Numbered from the stretch's first letter, positions 35,435 to 47,930 are shown. The stretch: DNA of 64,000 bases from Ancylostoma caninum (GCA_037903475.1 JBAJFG010000096.1:434001-498000), one strand, 5' to 3'. Numbers and translations: made by a program. Notes: generated from the sequence alone by a model not told the origin.

Positions 35435-38400
35435 TCACTCCGATGGATATTCGCCATTTATAGTAGCACCCAAAGCAGGTGTATTTGAACAAGATGAACG
35501 AACACCCAGTGCAGTTTCCTTCACCAGTGAGTTCAGAGCAAATAAGTTCAGCATATCGATCATTTGAAGTGACTCATTTTTCTTCGCAGCGACCTTCTAA
35601 AAATCCATTTTTTTTTTCTGAAAGAGCGACAGCGGGAAGAGATTCAACATACCCGAATTGTTGGAATTCTCAAGAGAATGTTTGCATATCGCTCGTCAGC
35701 CAGGGACCCTTTGTAGTTTCGTTGAATGTGTCTATGCAGTGCTGTAAGCAGCTTCTTTTGCTCTGCCGCAACATTACGCTGACTAGCCGAGTCAATCCCC
35801 TCCGTATCTGAAGGGAAGCAAGTATTTTTCCTACACCTTTATTTAGGCATGTTCTGATTCGATCCTAAAAACTGTGTACCTGGATCAAAGAACATGATTG
35901 CTTGCAATGCAGCGAATTCTGTAGTAGAGATGTTCAGTTGACGAAAGGGTTTCATCACGTAGTCAATCATCGCAGCCATTACTGGTGTTAACCCTGACAA
36001 GCTGAATGACAGCGCTTTTCCTGTTGCTGCAGCATCGCGACGACGCTCTTGTAAACCAACGGGCAGCCTGACAGCGAACAATTAAACGTTGTCATAGATA
36101 AAGTATAAAAAAAGAAAAAGTTTTTCACTAACCAACCGACGGTAACACCTTCCGTAATGGCCAATGCACGATTTGTTTTTTGACAACCGATGCTATCTTC
36201 AAAAAGCTTGCTATCGAAAAATGTGTGCATCTCTGATCTCCCCTCAATGCCAGGAACAGGACGACCGTAGTCCTAAAAATAGGACTTTTACAAATTAGAA
36301 CAACAAAAATGAATTTCACTAACGTGTGGAATCAGAGTCCCGTAGTCTGCAGGCAGGCTCCCATATTCCGTTGGAAGTCGTATCGTTGGCAACTCGGGAC
36401 TATCAGAAGCGGGCTCGGTCTTTATTCTAAACAAGTCCAAACGTGAAATTTGAAACAGGAGGATAGAAGAGAGGGAAACTACTGCGGTTGAGGAAGCCCG
36501 CACGGTCACTTACAACATTCCTTGCAGTTGATCATTGGTAGTTGACCGCGAAATTACGGCGCTCTCCAGTTTCTTCTCATCGACATGCTCAGGCGTTCGG
36601 AATGCTTCGCACATGATCATGTAAGAACTAGCATGATTCGTTATGAGCGCCACCTAGAAGATCTCGAGATCCCAGCATTTTCTATTACTGTATACTGATA
36701 CAATAAAACGTCCCAGCCGGACAGCGTTCTTCACCTCTGACGTTTCTCTGATCAGTAAATAAACCATAGAACGGTAAAATGTTGAATAAAAACCAGCAAC
36801 TAAGCAGTGGCTCCATTTCTATTTTCATTATTGTCTGTTGATTGTATGCATGTTGTTACTTTCTGGTTTTGTATTTCATAATTTTCATTAACGAAAGCGA
36901 TTTCAGATGTTTTCTACCATTGAAGAAGATGCTACCAGACGATGAGTTCTCGAAAATTTCCCGAAAAAACAATGTATATTTATGTCCTAAACGATATTTT
37001 ATCGAAACATTCGACTGAGATAATGACGACCAATCTTATTATTTAATGATCATAGAGCTGCATATCGTGGCTGTACAGCTAAAAAAAAAGATCAACAGAA
37101 TGGAGTTATCGTTGAAAAATGACAAAAATTAACCAAAGGCGCTTCACGGGTGGGCAGAGTAAGACCGATAAACCCACTCTAATGTTTGAGAGACGAAGGT
37201 ATGGTAACCGCCACAACCCCACTATAAATAAAAATGCCCATCTTCCTCAGATACACACATTTGAAATGAGCTCTATGATACATGTCAATCTAACATTTGC
37301 ATGTGAAATAAACCAATAAGAAATTTTCCGTGGAAGCTGGCTATGGAACGAGAAGGAGAACTGAATCTACGAAATGTGACACCCACCTTGTTATTATTTA
37401 GGAGTAATGCCCACTTTTAATAACAAAAAAGCGCTCTCACCAGCCTTGGGACAACTGAACCTGCCAGCTGTTCGCCTCCGACTGGTAACGATTAGTTTCT
37501 CTTACGTAAAAATGAATTAGCGAATTGCATGCAACTTTTGTAATTTATTTACATGGTAGGGTTCGAGGAAGGTCCTTAATCCCTTAAGGCTTAGTCTCAC
37601 TAGAGTAGTAACTACCCCAAAAACTCTCGCCGTATAATGACAACGAAAGAATCAGCAAGAGGGGTTTCAAAACAACACAATCTTCTCAGACAAAAGTGGC
37701 GTGCGAGCAAGCCCCGGCAGAGCGGATGGTAGTCATGTCGCGCACATGACCTGGTTGCCGTAGCCCGCTCGCTTGGTTGTTGCAGTCTGGAGGTGTTGTC
37801 GCGGCCCGCTCGCACGAGATTTTCCATGGGAGCTGGCTGCGACAACCATGCGAGCAGGTCTCGACATGGTTGCCACCCGCTACACCAAGGCCAGCTCGCA
37901 CGGCGCTTTTGTCTGAGATACAACTTGGGCAGCATTAGAAAAGCAAGTGAACAAAGGGAAAATTATTAATAATAAAACGGAGCACCTTATCTGCATGGGG
38001 AAGATTTCTGAAACAGGCGAAGGACTTGGCCCAATCGATATACAAAGCAATGATGCGGGACCTCCAAAAGGGCATTTTATTTTCATCCATGCCTGGCTTA
38101 GGAGCAGCAATCGGGTCGGTAATCTGAAAACGGGCAGAACGTCAACGACAACCTTCGTAGTTACAGCCTTGATATGACTAGTTGTTATTACCCTGACACT
38201 AATGGGTTGGTGGAAACGACTGGGCGCTGCCAAAGCATCGTCTAAAGAAGCATACGGCTCGATTTCAGCCCGGCTAAGCAGCAGCGTCAAATTGTTTTCC
38301 AAAGTTGTTAGACGCTCAAGCATCGGGTCGACAGCATTCTGAATAGAAACAAACTATTTAAAATACGGCGAACGATCAGAAGAAATGAAATCGCATACGT

Positions 38401-41279
38401 TTTCATGCTTGTGTTCCCTGGAATCTAAGCAACTAGGACCAAGACGAATGTCCTCGTGGCTGAACGAGTCAGGCGAATGGGAGGCATGTCGACTACTTAA
38501 TAAGCAATGTGTAGATATGCTCAACAAAACAGGTGAGAGTGTCATGCGAAAAGAAATAGTCGTTGAACCCTGTTTAGTTCCACTGTTCGACACGTCTGCT
38601 ACTTTACTCATCTGCGCACACATTAATGAACAGTAAGCTCCATAGTTATACAAGGGTATCGAAGAAGACTGAAAGACGAGGAGTTCGCTGAAACTTTTTT
38701 TCCAACTGATGAACGGAAATTTCCCTACGGCGTTCGATATACAGGGAACGCCAACCACGACTGCACCTCCCGGGGCCTAGAGCGCTGCACTATCTGCGCG
38801 ACACAGGCGCAACACTCGTAATCCACGGTGTTCAGCCGCTTCGTAGAGGTGATGCACGCTCCAAGTCGCGGAGAGGTGCAATCATGGTTGGCGTTCCCTG
38901 TATATTCAAATCTTCTCATCAAACCACTACACCATGTTCGGTGGGAAACAAATCTCCCTTAAAAAACCTATCATTTCATGTGTTCTTTTTACGCCAATCA
39001 AATTCCACTAGATTAACGGAATTCAATATCCATTATAAAAAATCACGTATGATAACTCAAAAATGAATTCAATAGTTCAAAGATATCTTTACCAACTAAC
39101 AATATTCACTGATGAAAATCCCCGATGTTAGATCACGTTTGCTTGTAACAATAAGTAGAGATCCACTGACGACAATGGTCTTTGAAGCTTTGCGTGCGCA
39201 ATGTCTGCATGAGAATTGATTACAAAAGTGCACGCACGTTAGCAAACTGCCGACGTCGAAAAAAGTAAGCGCAAAAACAGTCATCGATTTGCCCAACATT
39301 CTCCAACCAATGAGAGGAAAGAAGTTGAAGTATACCAATAAACAGAAAAATATTGAAAATTCATACTCGTTATGATCGTAAGCTCCATCCGAATTCACTT
39401 TATCACATCTACGGGTTCGCTTCGTGTATCCAATTCGATCACGATCATTTTGAATGGCTGAAAACCATGAATTCAGTAAACCTGACATACCACAAAAAAT
39501 AAAACGAATTACATTTTTTGTCCATCCCCACAAGAAGACATTTTTTGAGACGACAGTGGCGACACGCACATCGCACACCTGGAAATTAAAAGCAATCAAA
39601 ACAACTGCGAATGAAAAGACTGAATATTCGAAAAAGAAATGTAGAAAAGGATAGAGTCAGGAACAACATTGAAGAGGGAAAGAGATTGGAGCCTTTTGGC
39701 AAGAAGGAACGAAATGGGGAAGAAAATGTAGAAGGTTTATATCCACATAGCAAAAAAAGAAGACGTGACGATGTTGATGCATATTGAATGCAACAACGCA
39801 ATAAAACCACTCACCTTTGTTAACAGGGCAGTCGCCATTTCCCATGCAAGTAAACATTCGGTTGTTCTGAATGAAACTCATTTTTATGCACTGGTAGTGA
39901 GATAGGAAGTGAATGGACAGCAGGATTAACAGGATTTACGAATGAGCGACATTTTAAATTTTGTAGGAGTGAATGTTCACTTTTTGAATGTCCCGCCTCA
40001 AGAAGTTTCGATATGAAGGGCTTCTGATTCATGATTATAAGTTTACGGCGGTTCAAGAGCAGAGCTGAGATCACATAGTCTAGGTTATTTGGAATTTCAA
40101 AAGACGCTTCTTACTACGATACACTAATCGCCGTAACATGCCGAAAATCGGTGGTGTACCATGGTAATAACCCAACATGTTGAAAAAGATGTTTCGTTTT
40201 TGGATGGGTGGAAGTCCAACTTTCTGAACGGAATGGGTGTGTTTTACACAAGTCTAAGATACCCGTCAAAGGCTTGTCATTCTGCGACATCTCCTAGCCT
40301 TTGCAATCAACATGAGCTACAATTGACAAACTTTGCCCGCCTGTGCTCAGTTTGATAAGAGTCCTAAGAACAAACTCAAGGACATTTTGTAACATATTAT
40401 ATGTAACGTTGTAATCAGCTTATCGAGAAAGTTTACAATCTCCTAACATCACCAATTAAGTGCTTTCTTTCATAATGCAAACCTGACACTGTGCATGTGC
40501 ATTTGTGAATGACTTAATTGATGCAAAATCCACTAACCACAACAGCACGTCGAAAGAATGTTTTACATCCATTACAGGATGGGACGGAGTAGTGATTACC
40601 TGTGGCAATGTCCTCACATACCACGCATAGGGTTCCTGAAACGTTTTTGTCGCAGCGAAGGACCGTCGATCAAAAAATTTGTATTTCAAAACAATGGAAA
40701 ACAATGAAAACTTGAGCGAGTTAGAAGTTTTATCAATTGAGGGTAATCGGACATCACTGCAGCGTGTGTATGGTACAGAACCTTTAACAAAGCAGGTTGT
40801 TTCTTGAAAAAAAAAACGGTGAAAAATGACCGATGTTTAGTCTAGATAGATAGGGAGGCAGAAAAAGCTTTAAGCCAACTTAGATCGATATTTTTTTAAA
40901 ATCTAGAACTAGATGCCGCTATTCCATATTCTTTGCAAAAGAATATAATATGGAATACCAACACCTAGTTCTCTACCAACACCTAGTTTTCTTCTCTTAG
41001 GGTCGGAAGAGAGAGAACGGATATTCAAACCAGTAAAATATCGAAGCTATTACATCTATTATTTTATTTTGAACATCGAAGATGAAAAACGATTCCACTC
41101 TGGGAATACCTCTTTTGGAATGATGATGGTACATAAGGTTTTAAAGAATAAGAGTGAGGATCAAGAATTGAGAAGCTCCTCTTCATTGACAGAAAGGGAT
41201 GAAAGCAGAAGATCTAATATGACATTTAAGAAGAGTAGAATACATATTAGTGCTAACCTGGAGGAAGTTTTTCCGTCAT
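35435..41279 (-). CDS. Nuclear hormone receptor, HNF4-like
   Basis: Fourteen exons in phase: 41258-41279, 40538-40635, 39815-39866, 39513-39578, 39367-39457, 38399-38687, 38192-38338, 37986-38123, 36514-36653, 36324-36426, 36133-36272, 35880-36067, 35653-35807, 35435-35596. The product is 596 aa. The DNA-binding domain starts at residue 11 with CVVC...[11 protein letters not shown]. The second finger has C-x5-C-x9-C-x2-C (CMGNGDC, CACRHC), then [22 protein letters not shown]. The P-box is CNGCKT. A long hinge (about residues 110-260) leads to the ligand-binding domain: [23 protein letters not shown], then, after an unusually long insert, [12 protein letters not shown] and FFDPDTEG. Helix 12 is near [19 protein letters not shown]-type sequence just before the ATG could be a trans-splice acceptor. 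It acts as a nuclear transcription factor; ligand and targets are unknown. Confidence 0.9.
37684..37918. mobile_element. Foldback MITE in a receptor intron
   Basis: Ends TCTCAGACAAAAGTGGCGTG and CACGGCGCTTTTGTCTGAGA are near-complementary over about 28 bp, with weaker inner complementarity. The element is 235 bp. The target duplication is not clear. Confidence 0.65.
38742..38900. mobile_element. TA-flanked MITE (CAGGGAACGCC ends)
   Basis: TA (38740-38741) precedes CAGGGAACGCCAACCACGAC. The right end GTTGGCGTTCCCTG precedes TA (38901-38902). Arms of about 32 bp have few mismatches. It lies in the receptor intron upstream of the hinge exon. Confidence 0.75.
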
Positions 41280-41403
41280 GATCTAAGGCGAACGATATCC
41301 CATGAAGAAATAGGAGTCACAATCGCTTTACTGGAGGTCTGAAAAAATCTGTTGGAATAAATATGAGATCCCACACCTTAACTTTCGTACAATGCAATAC
41401 ATA

Positions 41404-41625
41404 GGCGGTATTTATGGTTGACGCGCGTCAAATTTGACGCGGCGATACACAGTGCAGAACGAAGAGGAGAAGAGAAGTCTTGGCAGGATGTTCTTGGTTT
41501 TGCCGTCGCGACGTCCGCGCGAACAAACAGCGTTCTGATCTTTGCCGCATCGAGACATCGCGAAAACTTCGTGAAAATTCGGGCCGACGCGTCAGATTTG
41601 ACGCGCATCAACCATAAATGGCGCC
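41404..41625. mobile_element. Foldback element upstream of the receptor gene
   Basis: The left arm GGCGGTATTTATGGTTGACG and right arm CATCAACCATAAATGGCGCC extend to about 40 bp of inverted repeat with GTCAAATTTGACGCG words. A 3-bp ATA flanks both sides (41401-41403, 41626-41628). Superfamily is uncertain. Confidence 0.6.
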
Positions 41626-41860
41626 ATACGAGCAAAGCACATGCTAATGATGAGCATTTCAAGAAAAGAGTCAAAATGACGACACTAACTTCCACAAAAA
41701 TCGGGGGAAAATGGCAACACAGAAAAGAAGCACAAAAGCAGGACTTCTCAGAAGACATTTGGAGAAATTGTACATTTATCTACAGTCCTTCTCAAAATAC
41801 TTGCCTCATGCTTCACCGCCCATCTGCTAAGCCGCGCCGCATCACCTATGCATTATCATA

Positions 41861-43287
41861 CTGGGGTCGTATCCACGAAACTTCCCGGGAGCCTCCCGGG
41901 AAGCTAGCGGGAACTCTAGTTTGCGTCGCGTACGCGTCGCGGTGGGGTTCCCGGGCGAAACCGTATCCACGAACGTTTTTGACACTTCCCGCTAGTTCCC
42001 GGCAGTTCCTGGCCACGCCCATTTCACTCCCGCCGAAATCGGCGGGAACCTAGGTTCCCGACAGAGAATATTTCGGTATTGTTGTAACCTTTCCGACGTT
42101 TGCGTGCACTTTTCATCATGGGACTTTGAAAATGAGCTAATATTTCTCGTTTTGATAGTTCTGTAGTAAAACTGGTTCACAATTCGTTATTTTTCAGGGC
42201 TACTGTATTGGCTTCAGCACTAATATTTTCCGTTAAGCTCATTTCTGAACAGTATCACCTTCCTTAGATGTTTTAATCGTTGTGGTCTCGACACGCGTGT
42301 CAGAACTGCGTCCTGGGGACTTCGCTTGTCTTGCATGCTTGTCTTAATGGGGTGCATTTTCACGAGCAATGAGCGTTTTTGACTAGTTCGTCTAAGGATC
42401 GTACTTTTCGAGAAGCTAACAAGATTAGGGAAGAAACACCAGTTTACTGGAATTTTTTTCCGGACTTACACCGTTCCACAGAGTTGCTTAACCGCCACCG
42501 TTTTCGGAAGATTCGGAACGTGTTATGGCACCACTCCACTTTTACGGACGCAAAATCTTCTTTCTGTCATTTTTTAAAATGGAAATTACGTAATTATGTA
42601 CGTCGAAGTCGTGTTCCGTAAAGCTCCAGCATATCCAGTAAATTTTCGCTAGATTCAGCTGGACTTTATGTGCAAGTCTTGTCTCTGTCAAAAAAAGGCA
42701 GAGTTCGCTAAAAATATGGGTGAGCCCGGTGGTTTTTAAATTGAATTAGTGGTAAATTTCAGTCGGCTTTAACCGAACAGATGAATAACCTTTCCCGCCA
42801 ACCTTGTAATTCCAGTTGCGAACTACTGACTTCTTTCAATCGTTTGGTTGAAAGAACTTATTGCGTACCATTTCACTTATCTTTGTCTCAAGTAGAACCT
42901 CTTCGATTGGCAGACACGCACGAAAGTATCTTCTCTCGTTTTACTACTTCAACAAACGATCGCTCATTTTCGAAACATGGTAGATGGTCGGAATTGATCA
43001 CAAACAATATTCAGTATGGTTGAAAATGACGTCGTGCGTTGATTCAGAGGAAAAAATGGTTAGGAGATCTTCAAAATAGTTGATTATAGTTCGAAAATTT
43101 AGTGTTCGCGCCGTGCACGCGAAATGCGCAAGCCAAAATACACTGTTAGGTTCCCGGAAGTTCCCGTGCGTTCGTGGATAGTGTCTTTACACCGGGAACT
43201 TGCGGGAACTTCCGGGACGGGAAGTCAAGTTCCTGCTGAGTTCCCGTCAAGTTCCCGCGACGGGAAGTTTCGTGGATACGACCCCTG
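41861..43287. mobile_element. 1.4 kb TIR element with GGGAACTT subterminal repeats
   Basis: The ends carry GGGGTCGTATCCACGAAACT (41863) and the exact complement ending at 43285. Next to them lie many GGGAACTT/AAGTTCCC words in both orientations (41885-42060 and 43140-43270). No transposase and no clear target duplication are found. End form CWGGGG and subterminal arrays suggest a hAT-related non-autonomous element, as inference. Confidence 0.65.
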
Positions 43288-44301
43288 GTGTGACGTGGCT
43301 AAGCTGACGGGCGGTTCAGCGTGAGGCAAGAATTTTTTTGAGAAAGAATATATATCAGAACGAGTAACAATATGGAAAAACTGACGACTACTTAAAGCGA
43401 TCAAAATAATCATCACTAGCGCTAACCAATACGCTATCAACATATCATTCTCTAGAATCCTCAGCATCATGTTGTTTCTGCATGCTGTTTCCGAATCGCT
43501 TTAGTTGAAAACAGCCACTTCCGGGGAATATGGGCTGCGTAAGCTCAAGTCATATCGAATTTGGATTAATAGACACGAAACGGATGCACATGCGATGAAT
43601 CACAGATCAGGAAAACTGTTTCGCAAAAGTAAATTTGTTTCGCAGATGCTTCGTTTCACCAGACAAGGGATAAGCTGCAAAGAAAAAGGAAGAATACGGC
43701 AAAACGTGGAGCATTCGGAAACGTCAGTAAGAACTGCAGACAGCAGGCACAAATATGATAATTTACCTACAATACTACTTTGTATTGTAGGTCAATTATC
43801 GTCGGTTTTGGAAAGTCTATAGGACTTATGTACATACGCATCTACTATTATAAATAAATGCATCCCTTTTGGCTAAAGACAGACTGCATACTACTGTAAA
43901 TGTAACTGTATCACTAACAAAGCTTCCTGTTCATTGCAAAAATTGAAAGTTCATGAGGATATACTCATCATTTTTGAGACAAGACATAAAAAGTGCACTT
44001 GGCTGCCAGAAGAGATGTGCGCGCGTGGGTGATGGAAGGTTGCGATAAGCAAAAACATCAAACCAATGTTAGAAAGCTAAATAGCAACGGAAGGAAGGAT
44101 ACAGATAAAGAAAGGGTGTGGATTGTTATACCTGTAGAGGGCGGACGGATCAGCGATTGGTCTGTTGGACGAATTGACTAACCACAAAGCTAATCGCCTC
44201 CGCCCCCTTCGGCTATAACGCTCCAGACCCGGATACAACAGTGTTCATGTGTACAGGAACCCTGAATCAAATGTCTGATCTCTTTCGTAAGATATTATAT
44301 A
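43288..44301. other. No gene recognised
   Basis: A small hairpin (CTACAATAC...GTATTGTAG, about 43768-43792) is the only structure noted. Confidence 0.3.
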
Positions 44302-44592
44302 CAGTGGAGTCGTTTTGACAGTACGTTTTCCGCGACAGCGGCTCCCTGACATTGGAGCACGCAGAGCGGTCGGTCAAAAAGTTGACCTATGATTCATCTA
44401 GTATCTTTGAAGAGTTTTGTAGCTTCTTTGTTCTTTCTCAGCTCTTAGAACAAATGAAGAAGGGAACAGACGATAAAACCCGTCAAAGAAGCAGGACCCA
44501 TCGTGGGTCAACTGTTTGACTAACCGCACTGCGTGCTCCAATGCCAGCGGGGCCGCTACCGCGGACAACGCACTGTCAAAACGACTCCATTA
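44302..44592. mobile_element. TA-flanked TIR MITE (GGAGTCGTTTTGACAGT)
   Basis: Both ends carry GGAGTCGTTTTGACAGT in inverted orientation, next to TA (44300-44301 and 44593-44594). Inner arms (CCGCGACAGCGGC..., GGAGCACGCAG...) are also inverted, giving arms of about 85 bp in a 291-bp element. Confidence 0.7.
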
Positions 44593-45422
44593 TACAGGCC
44601 ATTCATCAGTGAGTCGGTATGCCACTTATCGGAGACAAGTGCTCCACGTACTCCCACATCATTTCCGGGACCCTTTCTAACATGTAAAGCAGTTAAAAAT
44701 TACTGCGACTAACAAGCTTTAACATGGACGACTTGCCAAAGGCCTCTCTAATTTCTTTACGTAAAAATGCACCAATACCGACTCATTTCTGAACCGCCTG
44801 TACACGTGAGGACAGCATGAGACATTTTTGATATTCTATCGTATGAATGTCGTTAAACTGAAAAAAACAGCGCTAACACGTCACATCACAATATCTGAAG
44901 TGATTCCTTAGGTAAAATCAGTCCAACATCACTTGAAAAGCAGTGTCTTACGTGCACGTGTTGCGCATGCCGTTCGATATGTGATAGATGACACAGTGAT
45001 AGCGCAGTCACATGACGTGGAAAAAACATGATGCGTGAATGATCAGAGTTCTACGTAGATCCGAATTCCATACATCTGTTAGAATTGAGCTGATATACAC
45101 ATACATAAGTGTAAATCGTGGTATGGAGGGAAGACAAACAGAAGACAACAGCGAAACACATGTTCACTAGTTGTTTTCGATATTTCCGAGCCTCACATTC
45201 ACTTCCAAAGAACGCTCAGAAAGACACTGATCAGTATTTCTCCCCAGCTATTTGACATCTGAACAGATGTATTTACTTCAAATGAGACAGGAATTCTGAT
45301 TGGCGGAATGACTTACTACTTCATATTTATGCAAATAGAATGGTTTGTGTAAGAACCATACTATAGGAGCAATTCCATGCACACTCACAGTCTATTTCTC
45401 CAGAAAAGGGTATGGTTAAGTA

Positions 45423-45575
45423 CGCATAGCAACCTGCGTCGCCATCGCCTAAGTCATATCGATTTCGATACGTATCGACTGTCGGTGGCTTATGCAGCGC
45501 GACAACGGCGATGCTTCACCCGAAATCAATACTTATCGGAATCGATATCCCTGGCGACGGCGATGCAGAGTGCTG
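45423..45575. mobile_element. Imperfect palindromic element
   Basis: TA-flanked (45421-45422 and 45576-45577) foldback of 153 bp. The arms carry CTGCGTCGCCATCGCC and the complement of CTGCATCGCCGTCGCC, then matching ATATCGATTTCGATA-type inner words. Confidence 0.5.
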
Positions 45576-45577
45576 TA

Positions 45578-46128
45578 CTTCACGGATAGAATAATGGAAG
45601 CCTAACTAAGTCGTATGAAAATCAGAGAATTAGAAGTAATAGCTAAACTCTGGAACGGAAAGCAAATTTCGCATGAATTTGTCGCCATACGATTGTTGCA
45701 ATTGATTAGTAAAGTGGCTAAAAAGGGACTAATCTAATTTTGGAGAAGAAAGCCAACTTCAACCAATGTAACATAAGGGTATGCTTCAAAGATTTTAACC
45801 CCATGCAATATCTAGCCGATTCAGAGAGCGGTGACGATTGACCACTTGCTAGGTGCGAGACGATTCTGTTTTCACAGTATACCTACCCTAACCCTACAAA
45901 AATGGGGTTACGGTATAAAATGGATACGATATTCGTGTTCAGCACCTCAAACAACCCTCCCATGCGAAGTTTGGGCGAGAAATTTTTTTTGAAAATTGTG
46001 GGGCCAGTAACGCATATTCTTCTTTCTGTAATTATTTAACTTTCATGGTTAAACGACTGTGCTACTTATTACTACTCACTGATTGAACAGTTACCATTAC
46101 TAAGAAAATGTATAATAGTCATATTGAT
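45578..46128. other. No gene recognised
   Basis: AT-rich sequence with no supported feature. Confidence 0.3.
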
Positions 46129-46450
46129 CTATGCTACACAAACCTTGGACCTAACAGCTCGTTTGAACAAAGCGCCGGAACATCTGGTGGGGAATCTCCT
46201 GCTTATTTTGATGTATGCAGTTCCTGCCCCGATAGTAAAGCTAGTTGCCCCTATGACACGACTAGGTTTTGCAAATGCAATTTTAAAAGGGCCACCCCTA
46301 GTTTTTGAGGGTATAATGCTGAAAAAAACAAGACCATTAAAGTTAGTTGCAGTGTCAAGCAGTTTATGTACCATGCAAATATCAAGCATTGTGCGTCTGG
46401 ATTCTGGGGTTGCGAAGCCAAGATGAGCATTTCTGTTATTTGAGTTGGGA
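46129..46450 (-). pseudogene. Non-LTR retrotransposon ORF2 3' fragment
   Basis: The minus-strand frame reads HLGFATPESRRTMLDICMVHK, followed by PSKTRGGPFKIAF and ending FKRAVRSKVCVA at a stop. This resembles the domain after reverse transcriptase in LINE-type elements (L-x-x-R-R-x-x-D-L-x-x-x-H-K, then S-x-T-R-x-x-P-x-K). The expected W-N-x-L-P near the end is degraded. About 105 residues remain open, with no upstream catalytic RT motifs, so it is a truncated insertion. Confidence 0.5.
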
Positions 46451-47930
46451 ATGCTGGAATAAGAAGTTTCGCTTGAGAAGACATGTGAACTGTATTTAAG
46501 AAGAAACAAAAGCATTGGTACCGTGTAGAAGTTACCAGAAAAAAGTATCTCGAACACAAAGAACGGATAGGAGAAGAACATACATAGATCGCAGTGGGGC
46601 CGAGAGAGAGAGAGAGGCGCTGGCGGAGGAAGACAGGAGGCGGGAGAGACGTGCTGCTGAGGGTCGAGGCGGCGAGGAGGCAGGGAGAGCGCAAGGGACC
46701 AAGAATCGCTGCTAGCTGCCTGCACTTCCCATAAAAACACACATCTAAGTGCATACTGAAGCGGAACGGCACGAACGTCGCTTAGTTAACTCATCTGAAG
46801 TATGCGAACACGTTGGTATGGGTCGCCCATAGTGAAAATCCGATGAAGGGACGAACGCTGCTGTCAGCGGCAGTTCGCCCATCGAACCAGATGAACAATG
46901 ATCAGCAACGTGCACTGCCTCCACTGGCACGCACGAATATCGCTGACGCGTCGCCTTTTTCACCCTTCAGCAATGTAACAGATATTAGATATGCTTTGGT
47001 AGCAGAGCTAAGCCTCTAAGCATCAGAGTGATCCGAAAAAGTGCATGCAAAGTGCGAGCACCGCTGTATGAGCACTTGCGAAACATCAAATGCGACCATG
47101 TGAGCGGGTATGAGCTCATGCACACTCATTTATACAACACCTGCGTCAATTATTAATGTTCCCCAGAATCGCACGTGGAAATGAAGCCTGTTAATGGAAA
47201 AGTGCAAGCCCGTAAGCTATGAACCCTTTTTAGAAAATAATGATCGCGGATATACAACACGGACGCCAGTACTATATCGACTAATACAAGTGTAGCAGCG
47301 CATTAAAGGCAGAACCCACGAAATTTTCACTCCCGTGGCTAGTCAGAATCACTCATTTTCATTTGGATCCCTCATTTGATCATGTCTTCGTCTACATTCG
47401 TTCACTTACTGTGTCACGAGTATTCAGTTGAATCTCCTCGGCCACGCACGACATGAGTGACATTCAAATGACTGGGCAGTTTTACCACCGCTTTTGCAGT
47501 ACTTATTTTTTAATAGCGTCGACAACCAATGCTATGATTCTCATAAGCGAAAACCATGGCCTCAATTCGTTGATAAGACATTCAGGCTAAACGATGCTTC
47601 AGTTTACGCAAGCTAGGTCACTTGCAGAAGCTCGCAAGTCATCCTCATGGCGAGGTTCAGGTGTGTCCAAACCAATGCATAGCAGCATCCCGTTTCGTAG
47701 ATTTCTTCTCTGTCTCGTATTATCTCTCCAGTGGACATGAGCCCTTGGAAACCCCGTAATTCAGCAAAATCCCAAACAAAATTTCTGCGGATACTGCATT
47801 TAAACCTTAGAGTTAGGTGAAGAGAATGCAGCCACAGCAGTGTCCCAAAAAGCAGTGTTGCTACGCAAACAAACCGAGTGTTGCGGGCCTTTTTTTTTCT
47901 AATTAGAGTAGAAAGCGAGGATCATACATA

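Noticed and set aside
38385..38636. Plus-strand 83-codon ORF
   Set aside because: It is antisense to the receptor hinge exon 38399-38687, whose phases match both neighbours; no splice or family support on the plus strand.
39491..39513. Seven-residue insertion after the receptor DNA-binding domain
   Set aside because: A careful count of the A-run shows a donor at 39513 that gives the expected [16 protein letters not shown] join; the extra residues are intron.
41418..42053. 211-codon plus-strand ORF
   Set aside because: It crosses the end of a foldback element and the start of a TIR element, with low-complexity basic composition and no family features.
46450..46740. Upstream half of a 203-codon minus-strand ORF
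   Set aside because: Only the 3' part resembles retrotransposon protein; the 5' part is antisense to a GAGA-rich low-complexity tract.
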